From positions 2,604,001 through 2,668,000 of the forward strand of contig NZ_CP070977.1 in assembly GCF_018417535.1 (NCBI RefSeq): a stretch of 64,000 nucleotides of DNA. The letters are read 5' to 3'. Every line of letters begins with the position of its first letter. Positions within the stretch are counted from its first letter, which is position 1. The position numbers and the translations under genes were made by a program. The notes under the pieces were generated by a model. That model was not told the origin of the DNA. It did no database searches and worked only from the letters and a program-made list of their open reading frames with translations. Below are positions 36,073-46,126 of this stretch, one piece after another. The stretch is from Burkholderia pyrrocinia (GTDB taxonomy: Bacteria; Pseudomonadota; Gammaproteobacteria; Burkholderiales; Burkholderiaceae).

Positions 36073-37194
36073 TTACGACTGCTCGTCCGGCCGCACCCCC
36101 AGCAGCTCGCGAATATGCGACAGCGAGCCGTCGTCCTTGACGACGCTCTCGAGCCACTTGTGCAGCGGCATGTCGGCCCATTCGGCGGCCTTGTCGGCGA
36201 GGTACGCGACCGGGCTGTGCGGCTCGGTCTGGCGGAAATAACGCGCGACCGCACGCAACTGGTCGACGGCCTGCGCGCGGTTCTGGATGCCGGCGATCAT
36301 CTGCGTCACCGGAGGACGCGGAGCGGTCTGCGACTGCACGTGAGTCTCCTCGGTCTGAATCGGATTGCCGAACACCGGCTCGATGCGCTCGGGCTGCGCC
36401 TGCGGCGCCGACTGCGTGTGCGGCGCGCTGCCCGTATAGCCTTGCTCGCGCGCAAAGCGCTCGGCGAGCCGGTACACGGTCTCGAACGCGTCGCGTGCCT
36501 GCCGGAAGCTCGGCGCCGAATCGCCCGCGCGCTCGACGAGCCGCTCCTCGAACGCGTCGAGCGCGAATTCGAATGCCTTCAGGTTCGCCAGCAGCGCCGT
36601 GTAGAACGCGATCGACGTCACGCGCCGCGACGCATCGATCTGGTCGATCGACGGCTTGCCGCGCGCGATGTCGTCCGCGTGTTCGGGGTCGCGCTTGATG
36701 GACTGCGCGACGTGCTGCGCCACTTCCCAGTCGAGCGTGCTGAACGCGTTCGACGCGCCGTCCGTCATCGGCACCGCGCGCAGCAGCTCGGCCGTGCGGC
36801 CGGACAGCCATGCGACGTTGCCGAGCCGGTGCTCGGTGTCGTCGTCCTCGGGCAGCGGGTGCACGGTGTCCCAGAAGTCGCGGCACAGGCCCTCGAGCAG
36901 CGCATAGCCTTCGGTGAGGCCGGTGATGCCGTCTTCGAGCGCGAGCGCCTCGGTCAGCCACACGGCGAGCCGCAGGTCTTTCGTGCGCGTGCGCAGCAGC
37001 TCGCCCGTATGGTCGACGACGAAGCCCCAGTCGGCCTCCTTGATCTCGGTCACCCATTCGCCCTGGTCGAGCGTCGGATCGTCGTAGCGCCGCGCGTCCT
37101 GAATCGCGTCGAATTCGTTCGAAAACAGCAGGTCGTCGCCGCTGGGCGACGCATCGCTGATCGGCGTCAGCAGCTCGGGGAGATTGATCGGCAT
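36073..37194 (-). CDS. tssA: TssA, T6SS assembly protein
   Basis: A 373-residue protein with an N-terminal ImpA domain (PINLPELLTPISDASPSGDD at the start and YALLEGLCRDFWDTVHP near residue 105). TssA caps or coordinates assembly of the tail tube and sheath in the cytoplasm. The C-terminal part is short compared with long TssA forms, and ends in a VKDDGSLSHIRELLGV segment. It lies in the leftward core operon, 67 bases after clpV. Confidence 0.93.
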   Translation of the reverse strand: MPINLPELLTPISDASPSGDDLLFSNEFDAIQDARRYDDPTLDQGEWVTEIKEADWGFVVDHTGELLRTRTKDLRLAVWLTEALALEDGITGLTEGYALLEGLCRDFWDTVHPLPEDDDTEHRLGNVAWLSGRTAELLRAVPMTDGASNAFSTLDWEVAQHVAQSIKRDPEHADDIARGKPSIDQIDASRRVTSIAFYTALLANLKAFEFALDAFEERLVERAGDSAPSFRQARDAFETVYRLAERFAREQGYTGSAPHTQSAPQAQPERIEPVFGNPIQTEETHVQSQTAPRPPVTQMIAGIQNRAQAVDQLRAVARYFRQTEPHSPVAYLADKAAEWADMPLHKWLESVVKDDGSLSHIRELLGVRPDEQS

Positions 37195-37261
37195 GGTTCA
37201 GTGAATCCGTTGATGCATCAGATGTCGCGCGCGGGGCTCGTTCGACCGCTCGTTCGACCGC

Positions 37262-39931
37262 TCATTCGACCGTGTAGGCGAATTCGCCGGCCTCGTCCGC
37301 GCGCACCGCGATGCGCGCGATGGCCGCGCCGTCGGCGATCCGGCCGAGCACGTGGCCCGCGATCTCCGGCAGCAGCGTGCCGTTCAGGATATGGTCGACG
37401 TTGCGGGCACCCGAGTCGACCTCGGTGCAGCGCGCGAGCACCGCATCGACGAGCGATTCGTCCCATTCAAACGCCGCCTTGTGGTTCGCCTCGATCCGGC
37501 GACGGATCCGCTCGAGCTTCAGCTCGATGATCTCGGCCAGCACGTCGTCGGAAATCGGGTAGTACGGCACGACCTTCATCCGCCCGAGGAACGCGGGCTT
37601 GAAGGTCTTGTACAGCTGCGGGCGCAGCGTCTCGGCGAGCGCGTCCGGATCGGGCAGTTCCTCAGCCGGCTTGTTCAGGCACGCCTGCATCACCGCGGTC
37701 GAACCGACGTTCGACGTCAGGATGATCAGCGTGTTGCGGAAATCGATCTCGCGCCCTTCCGCGTCGTCCATCGTGCCCTTGTCGAACACCTGGAAGAACA
37801 TCTCGAGCACGTCGGGGTGCGCCTTCTCGACCTCGTCGAGCAGCACGACGGAATACGGGTTGCGGCGCACGGCCTCGGTCAGCACGCCGCCCTCGCCGTA
37901 GCCGACATAGCCGGGCGGCGAGCCCTTCAGGCCCGACACGCTGTGCGCCTCCTGGTACTCGCTCATGTTGATCGTGACCATCTTGCGCTCGCCGCCGTAC
38001 AGGATGTCGGCCAGCGCGAGCGCCGTCTCGGTCTTGCCGACGCCCGACGGCCCGACGAACATGAACACGCCGCGCGGCTTGTTCGGATCCTCGAGGTTCG
38101 CGGTCGCGGTGCGCACGCGCTGCGCGATCGCGTCGAGCGCGTGGTCCTGACCGATCACGCGCGCGGTGAGCAGCGGCTGCAGGTTCAGCACGGTGTCGAT
38201 CTCGTCCTTCACCATCCGGCCGAGCGGAATGCCCGTCCACGCGGCGACGATCTCGGCGACGACGTGGCCGTCGACCTGCAGCGGCACCATCAGCTCGCCG
38301 CCCTGCAGCGCGTGCAGCGCCGCGACGCGTTCGGCGAGTTTGTCGCGCGTCGCCTGCACGTCGACCGGCGGGCCGTCCTCGGACGGGCCGCGCGCCTTGT
38401 CGAGCGTTTCGCGCAATTCGGTGATCTCGGCGACGATCGCGCGCTCGGCTTCATAGCGCGCTTCATCCTTCGCGAGTTGCTCCAGCGCCGTGTCGCGCGC
38501 GCCGCACAGCTCGCCGAGCCGCTCGTCGTGCGACGCGCCGCCCGCTGCCTCGCGTTCCAGCGATGCGATTTCCGCGTCGATCCGCTCGATGCGCTTCTTC
38601 GTGTCGTCGATCGCGGCCGGCGTCGCGCTGTGTGCGAGCGCGACCTTCGCGCACGCGGTGTCGAGCACGCTGATCGCCTTGTCGGGAAGCTGGCGACCGC
38701 TGATGTAGCGGTGCGACAGGCGCACGGCCTCGATGATCGCATCGTCGAGGATCCGCACGTTGAAGTGCTTCTCCATCAGGCCCGACATGCCGCGCAGCAT
38801 CGCGGCCGCGAGCGGCTCGCTCGGCTCCTCGACCTTCACGACCTGGAAGCGCCGCGCGAGCGCCGCGTCCTTCTCGAAGTACTTCTTGTATTCGCTCCAC
38901 GTCGTCGCGGCGATCGTGCGCAGCTCGCCGCGCGCGAGCGCCGGCTTCAGCAGGTTCGCCGCATCGTTCTGGCCGGCCTGGCCGCCCGCGCCGATGATCG
39001 TGTGCGCCTCGTCGATGAACAGGATGATCGGATGCGCGCTCTTCTTCACCTCGTCGATCACGCTCTTCAGCCGGTTCTCGAACTCGCCCTTCACGCTCGC
39101 GCCGGCCTGCAGCAGCCCCATGTCGAGCACGTGCAGCGCGACGCCGGAGAGCGGCGGCGGCACGTCGTCGACCGCGATTCGCAGTGCAAGCCCCTCGACG
39201 ACCGCGGTTTTACCGACGCCGGCCTCGCCGGTCATGATCGGGTTGTTCTGGCGGCGGCGCATCAAGATATCGATCGCCTGGCGGATCTCGGCTTCGCGGC
39301 CGATCACCGGATCGATCTTGCCGTCGCGCGCGCGCTGCGTGAGGTTGGTCGTGTACGTGTCGAGCGCGGGCGTCTTCGACGGGCCGGCCGCGGGCACCGC
39401 ACCGTCGGCGCCCGGCGCCACGCCGCCGTCGTCGGTATCGGCCTGGCGCGGCTCGGCTTCGCTCGACCCGGCCACGATCTCGTCGAACTTGTGCTTCAGG
39501 TCCGTCACGTTCACTTCCGCGAACTGCGACGACATCCGCTGCGCGAACTGCGCGAGATCCGGCGCGGTCAGCAGCGCAAGCAGCAGGTGCCCCGAACGGA
39601 TGCGGCCGAGCTGCGAATCGAGCGATGCGATCAGCCACGCCTGTTCGAACAGCGCGATCAGGTGCACCGAAAACACCGGCGTGCGCGTATTGCCGGTCTT
39701 CAGGCGCGTCAACTCGCGCTCCAGATCGGCGCGCAGCGCATGCGGATCGACGCGGCTCGCGCGCAGCGCGAGCGGCAGGTCGCCCGCCGGCTCCTCGAGC
39801 AACGCGAGGAACAGGTGCTCCAGATCGACCTCGTAGTGGCCGCGCGCCAGGCACGCGCTCGCCGCGCGCTCGGCCGCGTGCCGGCACAGCGGGTTCAGTT
39901 TCGTGATCAGGGTCTTCAGAGGCGTGCTCAT
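37262..39931 (-). CDS. tssH: TssH (ClpV) sheath-disassembly ATPase
   Basis: An 889-residue AAA+ ATPase that strips contracted TssB-TssC sheaths for reuse. Order of domains: Clp N-terminal repeats (about 1-150), first AAA module with Walker A GEAGVGKTA near residue 234, a coiled-coil middle region (SLEREAAGGASHDERL and following), second AAA module with GPSGVGKTE near residue 625, and a C-terminal small domain. Length and motif order match ClpV rather than housekeeping ClpB. It follows tssG after 43 bases. Confidence 0.96.
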   Translation of the reverse strand: MSTPLKTLITKLNPLCRHAAERAASACLARGHYEVDLEHLFLALLEEPAGDLPLALRASRVDPHALRADLERELTRLKTGNTRTPVFSVHLIALFEQAWLIASLDSQLGRIRSGHLLLALLTAPDLAQFAQRMSSQFAEVNVTDLKHKFDEIVAGSSEAEPRQADTDDGGVAPGADGAVPAAGPSKTPALDTYTTNLTQRARDGKIDPVIGREAEIRQAIDILMRRRQNNPIMTGEAGVGKTAVVEGLALRIAVDDVPPPLSGVALHVLDMGLLQAGASVKGEFENRLKSVIDEVKKSAHPIILFIDEAHTIIGAGGQAGQNDAANLLKPALARGELRTIAATTWSEYKKYFEKDAALARRFQVVKVEEPSEPLAAAMLRGMSGLMEKHFNVRILDDAIIEAVRLSHRYISGRQLPDKAISVLDTACAKVALAHSATPAAIDDTKKRIERIDAEIASLEREAAGGASHDERLGELCGARDTALEQLAKDEARYEAERAIVAEITELRETLDKARGPSEDGPPVDVQATRDKLAERVAALHALQGGELMVPLQVDGHVVAEIVAAWTGIPLGRMVKDEIDTVLNLQPLLTARVIGQDHALDAIAQRVRTATANLEDPNKPRGVFMFVGPSGVGKTETALALADILYGGERKMVTINMSEYQEAHSVSGLKGSPPGYVGYGEGGVLTEAVRRNPYSVVLLDEVEKAHPDVLEMFFQVFDKGTMDDAEGREIDFRNTLIILTSNVGSTAVMQACLNKPAEELPDPDALAETLRPQLYKTFKPAFLGRMKVVPYYPISDDVLAEIIELKLERIRRRIEANHKAAFEWDESLVDAVLARCTEVDSGARNVDHILNGTLLPEIAGHVLGRIADGAAIARIAVRADEAGEFAYTVE

Positions 39932-39974
39932 GGCGTCGATCTCAGGTTCGATTGCGTGTTGTTGTCGTTCGGAA

Positions 39975-41075
39975 TCAGTGAATCACGTGCAGTTCGTAGC
40001 AGGCGTCCGAGCGATCCTCGATCGCGTCGCGCGTGCAGAGGAATGCGTCCCAGCCGAGCCGCGAGCCCGCGCCGAGCACGCTCGCGCCGACCTCCGTGCG
40101 CTTGAGCACCAGCTTCACCTCGTACTCGAGCGTGACGCCGGCGAGCAGCGTCAGCATCCGTTCGAGCGCGACGGCCTGCGCACCGCCGGGCAGGAACGCC
40201 TCGTAGTCGCGCTTGGACAGCGGGCCGACGACGATCCGCGCGCGCATGTCGCGCTGCCATACGCGTTCGCCGACGAGCGCCGTCGCGCCAAGCACCGCGT
40301 TGACCTCCCCGAGTACGCTCAACTGGTCGGGCGGCACGTCGTACCACTTGCCGACGAACTGGTCGATCTTCACCGGCACGCGGAAATAGTCGGACAGCGT
40401 GCGCTGCAGGTAGGCGGCCGACATCGGCCGGTGCCGCGCGGCCAGCGCGTAGCCGGCAACGGCTTCGTCGAGCACGCCGCCCGCACCGGCCGCGAGGCTG
40501 TCGCGCACCTCGTCGCTCGGCACGCCCGCGATCGCGAGCAGCAGCGGCAAATAGCGCTCGTCGCGGTCGAGCTCGTAATGGAACGGCAGCCGGTATTTCT
40601 TCCACGCCGCATAGAACAGCGCGGTCGCGCGATTCGAGAACACGTCGAAGAACGCGCGCGCCGCGTGGTCGCGCTTCAGGTGCTCGCGCGCGACGATCTG
40701 CTCGGTGTAGTGCAGCGGCAGCGCGCCCTGCCCGCCGAGCAGCCCGAAGAATGCGGGCGTCAGCTGGACGTGGCCGAGCTCGCCGGCCGCGAGTGCGGCG
40801 CCGCGCTGCTCGCGCGAGTCGAGCGGCGTGCCGCCGTCGTCGAACGAGCGCGCGCCTTCGATCTCGCTCGGCGGAAAGCCGAGCGACAGCGTGTTGCGGA
40901 ATTCGATGCGTTGCGCGACGACGTCGCCCTGCCGCCATGCGCCGGGCGCATCCGACGCCTGCCGCGCGAACAGCCCTTCGAGCACGCGCACGGCCTGGAA
41001 GAACTCGAAGCGGTGCGGCTCGTCGAGCAGTGCGTCGACTACGCCAGGATCGATTCGCCGGTCCGGGGCTTGCAT
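39975..41075 (-). CDS. tssG: TssG, T6SS baseplate protein
   Basis: A 366-residue protein of the ImpH/VasB family, part of the cytoplasmic baseplate with TssE, TssF and TssK. Typical features are the N-terminal DEPHRFEFFQAVRVLE, then RIEFRNTLSLGFPPSEI and LTPAFFGLLGGQGALPLHYTE. The start at 41075 (MQAPDRRIDP) is inside the tssF gene, so the two overlap by 37 bases; the longer upstream frame has no family resemblance. Confidence 0.94.
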   Translation of the reverse strand: MQAPDRRIDPGVVDALLDEPHRFEFFQAVRVLEGLFARQASDAPGAWRQGDVVAQRIEFRNTLSLGFPPSEIEGARSFDDGGTPLDSREQRGAALAAGELGHVQLTPAFFGLLGGQGALPLHYTEQIVAREHLKRDHAARAFFDVFSNRATALFYAAWKKYRLPFHYELDRDERYLPLLLAIAGVPSDEVRDSLAAGAGGVLDEAVAGYALAARHRPMSAAYLQRTLSDYFRVPVKIDQFVGKWYDVPPDQLSVLGEVNAVLGATALVGERVWQRDMRARIVVGPLSKRDYEAFLPGGAQAVALERMLTLLAGVTLEYEVKLVLKRTEVGASVLGAGSRLGWDAFLCTRDAIEDRSDACYELHVIH

Positions 41076-42874
41076 CGGATGATCTCCTCGCCGGTGCGCT
41101 TCGACACGACGACTAGTTGAACGAAACTGTTGAGGTGGACATAGAGCCCGAAGAAGCTGTCGAGCACACGCACGAACGACGCGAGGCTCGCCCCGACGAA
41201 GTGCTCCTCGTCGATCGTCACGCGCACCTCGATGCCGCGTACGAAGGTCGCGAACGGCTTGCCGGGCAGCCACTGCACGGCGCCGCGCTGCTCGATGCCG
41301 GCCAGGCCGTCGATCTGGCGCATCGACACCGCGGTGCGCCGCAGGTCGTACAGCGTCAGCATTTCCTTCAGCGGCGCGAGGCCGTGCGCGACCAGCGACA
41401 CGTGATTGAGCGCGAGGTGCGACACGAGCCGCCAGTGCGCGGCACGGCCGCGCTCGAAGCGCACGCTCTGCGTCGGGCGGCGCAGCAATGAGATGCCGCT
41501 GGTCTGCGCACCGCCTTCCTGGAACAGGTCGCCGCCCTCGAGGCCGAACGCGAGCATCGCCGGCAGGTCGCGGTTCGTGCAGGTGAGGTCGAGGCTCAGC
41601 GTGTCGGTCTGCGGCGACGTCGGCTCGAAATCGATGTCGACGATCGAGATCTCGGTTTCGTAACCGGGGCTCTTCTGCGCGACCCAGTCGTTGCGGCGCG
41701 CGAACCAGTAGTGACCGATCCGCGCCGATTCGCCGTGATGCAGCGAATAGAACGGCCGGAACTCGATCACCGATTCTTCATGCGCCTGCTGCCTGACGAG
41801 CTTCACCGAGTCGATCGAGTACACCTCGTACGCGAACGCGCGCCGCGCCTCGGCGATCACCGGGTAGGACACGGCGCGGTGCGTGATGCGGATCGGCTCG
41901 CCGTGTTGGCGGAACAGGTTGACGATCGGCGTGCAGAACAGCCGGAAGTGGCTCGCCGTCAGCAGCTCGAGCAGCCTCGCGACGTGCGAATCGCTGCGCA
42001 CGTCCTGCAGCACGAGATGCAGCGTCGCGCGCTGGCAGCGGCCCGACGCGCGCGCGATCGCCGCAAGATCGAAATCGACGAAATCGAACTTGTCGGGGAA
42101 CGCGAAGTATTCGGTGAGCAGGCGATACGCGGGATGCGATTTCGCCGGGTAATCGATCAGCGCGTCGTCTTCGTCGAAGCCGGCCTGCGCGATCGGCAGC
42201 TTGCGCAGCGGGGTCCAGCGGCCGTTGCGTTCGGGCTCGACATACGCACCGAGCACGTTGACGAACAGGCAGTCGGTCAGCGCGGCGACGAACGACTGCT
42301 CGCCGTGCAGGTGCGCGCGCAGCGTCGGCACCTTCAGCGCGCCGAGATCGAGCTGCGCGGCGAGCGATTCGAACGTGATCGAGATCACGCCCGTCGCGTT
42401 CGACGGCAGCACCGTCGCGCTCGGCGCGAGCGCGACCGGCGTGTAACGGGCTTCCGAGATGCGGATCGGCGCGAGCGTCACGTCGTAGGCGGTGCGGAAC
42501 CGGCACTGCACGCCGCGGATCGGGCGGCTCTTCAGCTCGGTGCCGCGGTCGATCACGACCGGTTCGGTCTGCTGGCCGGGCGACGCCGGCGTGAACTGCG
42601 CGATCGAGCACGACGGGAACGGCCGCAGGTAGTGCGGATACAGCACTTCCAGCAGCGCTTCGGTGAATTCGGGGTAGTCGTCGTCGAGCTTCTTGTTGAT
42701 GCGCGCGCCGAGCAGCGCGAACGACTCGATCATCCGCTCGACGTGCGGATCCTCGCAATGCTCGCCGGACAACGCGAGCCGCGCCGCGATCTTCGGATAG
42801 CGTTCGGCGAAATCTCGCGAATAGCGCCGCAAAAACGATAATTCGCGCTCGTAATACGGCAGCAATTCTTCCAT
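41039..42874 (-). CDS. tssF: TssF, T6SS baseplate protein
   Basis: A 611-residue protein of the ImpG/VasA family, a baseplate component. Its N-terminus (ELLPYYERELSFLRRYSRDFA, then FAERYPKIAARLALSGEHCEDPHVERMIESFA) is characteristic. It overlaps tssG at its 3' end by 37 bases and follows tssE after 76 bases, consistent with one operon. Confidence 0.95.
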   Translation of the reverse strand: MEELLPYYERELSFLRRYSRDFAERYPKIAARLALSGEHCEDPHVERMIESFALLGARINKKLDDDYPEFTEALLEVLYPHYLRPFPSCSIAQFTPASPGQQTEPVVIDRGTELKSRPIRGVQCRFRTAYDVTLAPIRISEARYTPVALAPSATVLPSNATGVISITFESLAAQLDLGALKVPTLRAHLHGEQSFVAALTDCLFVNVLGAYVEPERNGRWTPLRKLPIAQAGFDEDDALIDYPAKSHPAYRLLTEYFAFPDKFDFVDFDLAAIARASGRCQRATLHLVLQDVRSDSHVARLLELLTASHFRLFCTPIVNLFRQHGEPIRITHRAVSYPVIAEARRAFAYEVYSIDSVKLVRQQAHEESVIEFRPFYSLHHGESARIGHYWFARRNDWVAQKSPGYETEISIVDIDFEPTSPQTDTLSLDLTCTNRDLPAMLAFGLEGGDLFQEGGAQTSGISLLRRPTQSVRFERGRAAHWRLVSHLALNHVSLVAHGLAPLKEMLTLYDLRRTAVSMRQIDGLAGIEQRGAVQWLPGKPFATFVRGIEVRVTIDEEHFVGASLASFVRVLDSFFGLYVHLNSFVQLVVVSKRTGEEIIRCKPRTGESILA

Positions 42875-42950
42875 CGACGACCCCGAACCTCAATATTTCC
42901 TGCCGGACCTGATCAACCACCGGGCGGTCCGGCCCGCTCGGCGGCTTGAT

Positions 42951-43436
42951 TTACTGCATTCTCGCGGCGCGTGCGCGCGTGACCGAATACTGCAGCGTCG
43001 ACGGCTGCAGCATCGCGTCGAAGCTCACCGGCTCCTCGGCCGGGTGCACGACGAGCAGCGCCTGGATCGCGAAGTAGAGCGCGTTGGTCGCCTGCTCGTT
43101 CAGCTCGAACGTCACTTGTACTTGCTGCAGGCGCGGCTCATGGCGCGCGATGGCCTGCTGGATCGACTTGCAGATGAACGCGCGGTCGTAGTGACTCGCG
43201 AGGCTCAGCCCCGCGAAATCGTTCAGCCCGTAGGTCAGCACCGATTTCTGGCATTCCGGCAGCGCGGCCAGCTCGTTCTCGGTGTGCGCGATACGGGTGT
43301 TGAGGATCGCCTCGACGTCGCGGGCGACCGTGTTCTTGAGCTCGTCCAGCGACAATTGCCGCATCGCTGCCGAGGCCGGCAGGTGCGGTTCGTCGTCGAA
43401 CAGCTTGTCGAGAAAACTGGGTTCGAATCGTTTCAT
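42951..43436 (-). CDS. tssE: TssE, gp25-like T6SS baseplate protein
   Basis: A 161-residue protein with the gp25-like lysozyme-fold domain of phage baseplates. The key segment is RIAHTENELAALP, the conserved glutamate-containing motif, followed by VLTYGLNDFAG. The start at 43436 (MKRFEPSFLDKLFDD) matches other TssE proteins; the extended frame upstream is a chance opening. It lies between hcp and tssF in the core operon. Confidence 0.93.
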   Translation of the reverse strand: MKRFEPSFLDKLFDDEPHLPASAAMRQLSLDELKNTVARDVEAILNTRIAHTENELAALPECQKSVLTYGLNDFAGLSLASHYDRAFICKSIQQAIARHEPRLQQVQVTFELNEQATNALYFAIQALLVVHPAEEPVSFDAMLQPSTLQYSVTRARAARMQ

Positions 43437-43498
43437 TGGCCGGCATGCACAGCACAAACGGCAACGGGACGCCGTGCGCCCCGTTGCCGCAACCGACC

Positions 43499-44002
43499 TT
43501 AGACCGCGTAGGTCTTGTCGTTCTTCGTCAGACTCCAGGCGCCCTGCGTGTTGCCGCCCTGGTTGCCGCCGATCTTCTGCTGGGTTTGCTTCCACTGCAC
43601 GGCCGCGTACTTCAGCGAGAACGTCTCGAGCGGCAGACCTTCCTCGCGGACGCTCGGGGCGATGCTCGAGATGATCACGTACTTGAGCTTGACTTCCAGA
43701 TACTGCACGCGCTTGCCTTCACCGTCTGCGCGCGAGAAATGGACCGTCACCTCGTCGAACGTGGTGCCGCCCGAAGCGTGCTGGTACAGCAGCGGGCTCG
43801 ACGAATCGATTTCCTTCGTGAAAATCATGTCGCCGTGCTCGCAACGCGTCATCGTGTGACCGCCAGCGGTCGATGCGGTTGCCGAACGCGGCTGAACGAT
43901 CGAGTGATCCCACGATTTCAGTTCGATCCAGCCCTGATGGTCTTTGTCCGCGGATTCGCCCTTCACCGCCGGACTACCAAACTGCAAGTGCATATGTAAC
44001 AT
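43499..44002 (-). CDS. tssD: TssD (Hcp), T6SS tube protein
   Basis: A 167-residue Hcp protein that forms hexameric rings stacked into the inner tube and is itself secreted. It shows KGESADKDHQGWIELKSWDHS near the N-terminus in this family's usual order, GDMIFTKEIDSSSPLLYQ and the C-terminal AAVQWKQT. No C-terminal toxin extension is present. It follows tssC after a 70-base gap, larger than elsewhere in the operon, so a separate promoter is possible. Confidence 0.96.
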   Translation of the reverse strand: MLHMHLQFGSPAVKGESADKDHQGWIELKSWDHSIVQPRSATASTAGGHTMTRCEHGDMIFTKEIDSSSPLLYQHASGGTTFDEVTVHFSRADGEGKRVQYLEVKLKYVIISSIAPSVREEGLPLETFSLKYAAVQWKQTQQKIGGNQGGNTQGAWSLTKNDKTYAV

Positions 44003-44072
44003 GGCCCTTCGACTCCCCAAAGAGGTGGTTTTAACGTCCTACCCAGGCGGCCCGCCCGGGCGATTTACTCGC

Positions 44073-45563
44073 TTATGAATTTGCCGGTTTGGGCAGATCA
44101 GCGACAAGTCGCAGAGAAATCGAGAGTTCGTCGAGCTGAAAGTGCGGACGCAGGAATGCGACCGAACGATACGAGCCCGGCTTGCCCGGAATCTCCGACA
44201 CTTGTATGGATGCCTCGCGCAGCGGGAATTGCGCTTTCTGTTCCTGCGAGGCGTTATCGTCGAGCAGGACGTACTGCGAAATCCACCGGTTGAGGAAAGT
44301 CTCCACGTTCTGCGCCGATGCGAAGCTGCCGATCTTGTCGCGCATCATCGCCTTCAGGTAGTGCGCGACGCGCGATACCGAGAAGATGTACTGAAGCTGG
44401 GCGGACAGGACGGCGTTCGCATTCGCGCTGTCGGTGCTGTATTTCTTCGGTTTCTGCACCGACTGCGCAGCGAAGAACGCGGCGTAATCTGAGTTCTTGC
44501 AATGGACGAGCGGGATGAAGCCGAGGTCGCTCAGCTCCTTCTCGCGACGATCGGTGATCGCGATTTCGGTCGGGCACTTCAGCGCGACTTCGCCGTCGTC
44601 GGTCTTGAACGTGTGGGTCGGCAGATCCTCGACGAGGCCGCCGCCTTCGACGCCGCGGATCGCCGCGCACCAGCCGAAGTCGTCGAACGCGGCCGTCAGG
44701 CGTGCAGCGAATGCCCACGACGCGTTGCACCACAGGTACTTGTCGTGATCGGTGCCGTCGACGTCCTCGACGAAGTTGAAGTTTTCCGCGGTCTGGCCGT
44801 CCTTTGGATTGAACGGCAGGCGGCCGAGGAAGCGCGGCAGCGTCAGGCCGACGTAGCGCGAATCTTCGGCGTCGCGGAACGACTTCCACTTCGCGTATTC
44901 GACGGTATCGAACACCTTGCCGAGATCGCGCGGCTTGCCGAGGTCCGAGAACGACTCGAGGCCGAGCAGCTCGGGCGACGCCGACGCGATGAACGGCGCG
45001 TGCGCGGCCGCCGCGACGTGCGACATCTGCTCGATGAAGTACATGTCTTCCGGCTGGCGCGAGATCTCGTAATCGCCGATCAGCGCACCGAACGGCGAGC
45101 CGCCGAACGTGCCGAATTCTTCTTCGTAGACCTTCTTGAACAGCGCGCTCTGGTCGAACTCGCTCGCGCCCTTGAAATCGCGCACGAGGTCGCGCTTCGG
45201 TGCGTGCAGCGCCTTGATCTTGATCGTCTGGCCCGTATTGCTTTCCTTGACCAGGTAATCCATCCCGCGCCACGTGCTTTCGAGGCGCTGGAATTCCGGC
45301 GCGTGCATCACCGCGGAAAGCTGCGTCGAGATCAGGCGGTCGAGTTCCGCGACGCGCGCATCGATCGTGGCCGACAGGTTGTCCGACACGATCACCGTGC
45401 CGTCGAGCACCTGGTGCACGAGTTCGCCGATCAGGTCCTTCGCGCGCGCATGCTCGGAATCGGATTTCGCGACCTTGCTCTTCTCGACGATGTCGTCGAG
45501 CAGCGAGGTCCCGGCGGCGTATTCCGCGCCGCTGGCTTGGGCCGCAGCCGTTTGCTGGTTCAT
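44073..45563 (-). CDS. tssC: TssC, T6SS sheath large subunit
   Basis: A 496-residue sheath protein (VipB/ImpC family). With TssB it forms the contractile sheath. Signature sequences include LESTWRGMDYLVKES, FGALIGDYEIS and PRFLGRLPFNPKDGQT. The C-terminal FLRPHFQLDELSISLRLVADLP is standard. It begins 15 bases after tssB and the two are certainly co-expressed. Confidence 0.97.
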   Translation of the reverse strand: MNQQTAAAQASGAEYAAGTSLLDDIVEKSKVAKSDSEHARAKDLIGELVHQVLDGTVIVSDNLSATIDARVAELDRLISTQLSAVMHAPEFQRLESTWRGMDYLVKESNTGQTIKIKALHAPKRDLVRDFKGASEFDQSALFKKVYEEEFGTFGGSPFGALIGDYEISRQPEDMYFIEQMSHVAAAAHAPFIASASPELLGLESFSDLGKPRDLGKVFDTVEYAKWKSFRDAEDSRYVGLTLPRFLGRLPFNPKDGQTAENFNFVEDVDGTDHDKYLWCNASWAFAARLTAAFDDFGWCAAIRGVEGGGLVEDLPTHTFKTDDGEVALKCPTEIAITDRREKELSDLGFIPLVHCKNSDYAAFFAAQSVQKPKKYSTDSANANAVLSAQLQYIFSVSRVAHYLKAMMRDKIGSFASAQNVETFLNRWISQYVLLDDNASQEQKAQFPLREASIQVSEIPGKPGSYRSVAFLRPHFQLDELSISLRLVADLPKPANS

Positions 45564-45578
45564 CTCAACACTCCGTCG

Positions 45579-46094
45579 TCATTCGCCGTCTTTGTCGCCG
45601 CCGGTGCCCTTGGCGAGCTCCTGCAGCTGCTGCGTGTTCTTCAGCACCTCGGACAGCAGGTCCTCGAGCTTGTCGTTGCCGGCGAGCTTGTTGCGCAGGT
45701 CGGCGAGCTTCGAGCGCGCCTCGAGCAGGCGGCGCAGCGGCTCGACCTGTTCGACGACGTCGTCCGGGCTGAAATCCGACAGCGAGCGGAACTTCAGGTC
45801 GACCGCGAACTTGCCGCCTTCCGGGCTCAGGCGGTTTTCCACCTGGAACGCGGCACGCGGCTCGATCGCCTTCATCACGTCGTCAAAGTTGTCGCGGTCG
45901 ATATTGACGAACTTGCGGTCGCGCAGCTTCGGCTGCTCGATTTCGGATTGGCCCGCCAGATCGCCGACAACCCCGACGACGAACGGCAGTTCCTTCACCT
46001 CGATCGCGTCGCCCTTCTCGACCTCATAGGTCAGCTGGACGCGCGGCGGCCGTATTTTCTGCAAGCTTTTCTGAATGCTTTCTTTCTTGGCCAT
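45579..46094 (-). CDS. tssB: TssB, T6SS sheath small subunit
   Basis: A 171-residue sheath protein (VipA/ImpB family). The N-terminus SIQKSLQKIRPPRVQLTYEV and the following LPFVVGVVGDLAG are diagnostic. It lies between the TPR lipoprotein gene, which ends 32 bases later in coordinates, and tssC, in the usual order for this system. Confidence 0.97.
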   Translation of the reverse strand: MAKKESIQKSLQKIRPPRVQLTYEVEKGDAIEVKELPFVVGVVGDLAGQSEIEQPKLRDRKFVNIDRDNFDDVMKAIEPRAAFQVENRLSPEGGKFAVDLKFRSLSDFSPDDVVEQVEPLRRLLEARSKLADLRNKLAGNDKLEDLLSEVLKNTQQLQELAKGTGGDKDGE

Positions 46095-46126
46095 CGACGG
46101 CTCCCAGGTTAGTTGTGGTTTTCGCG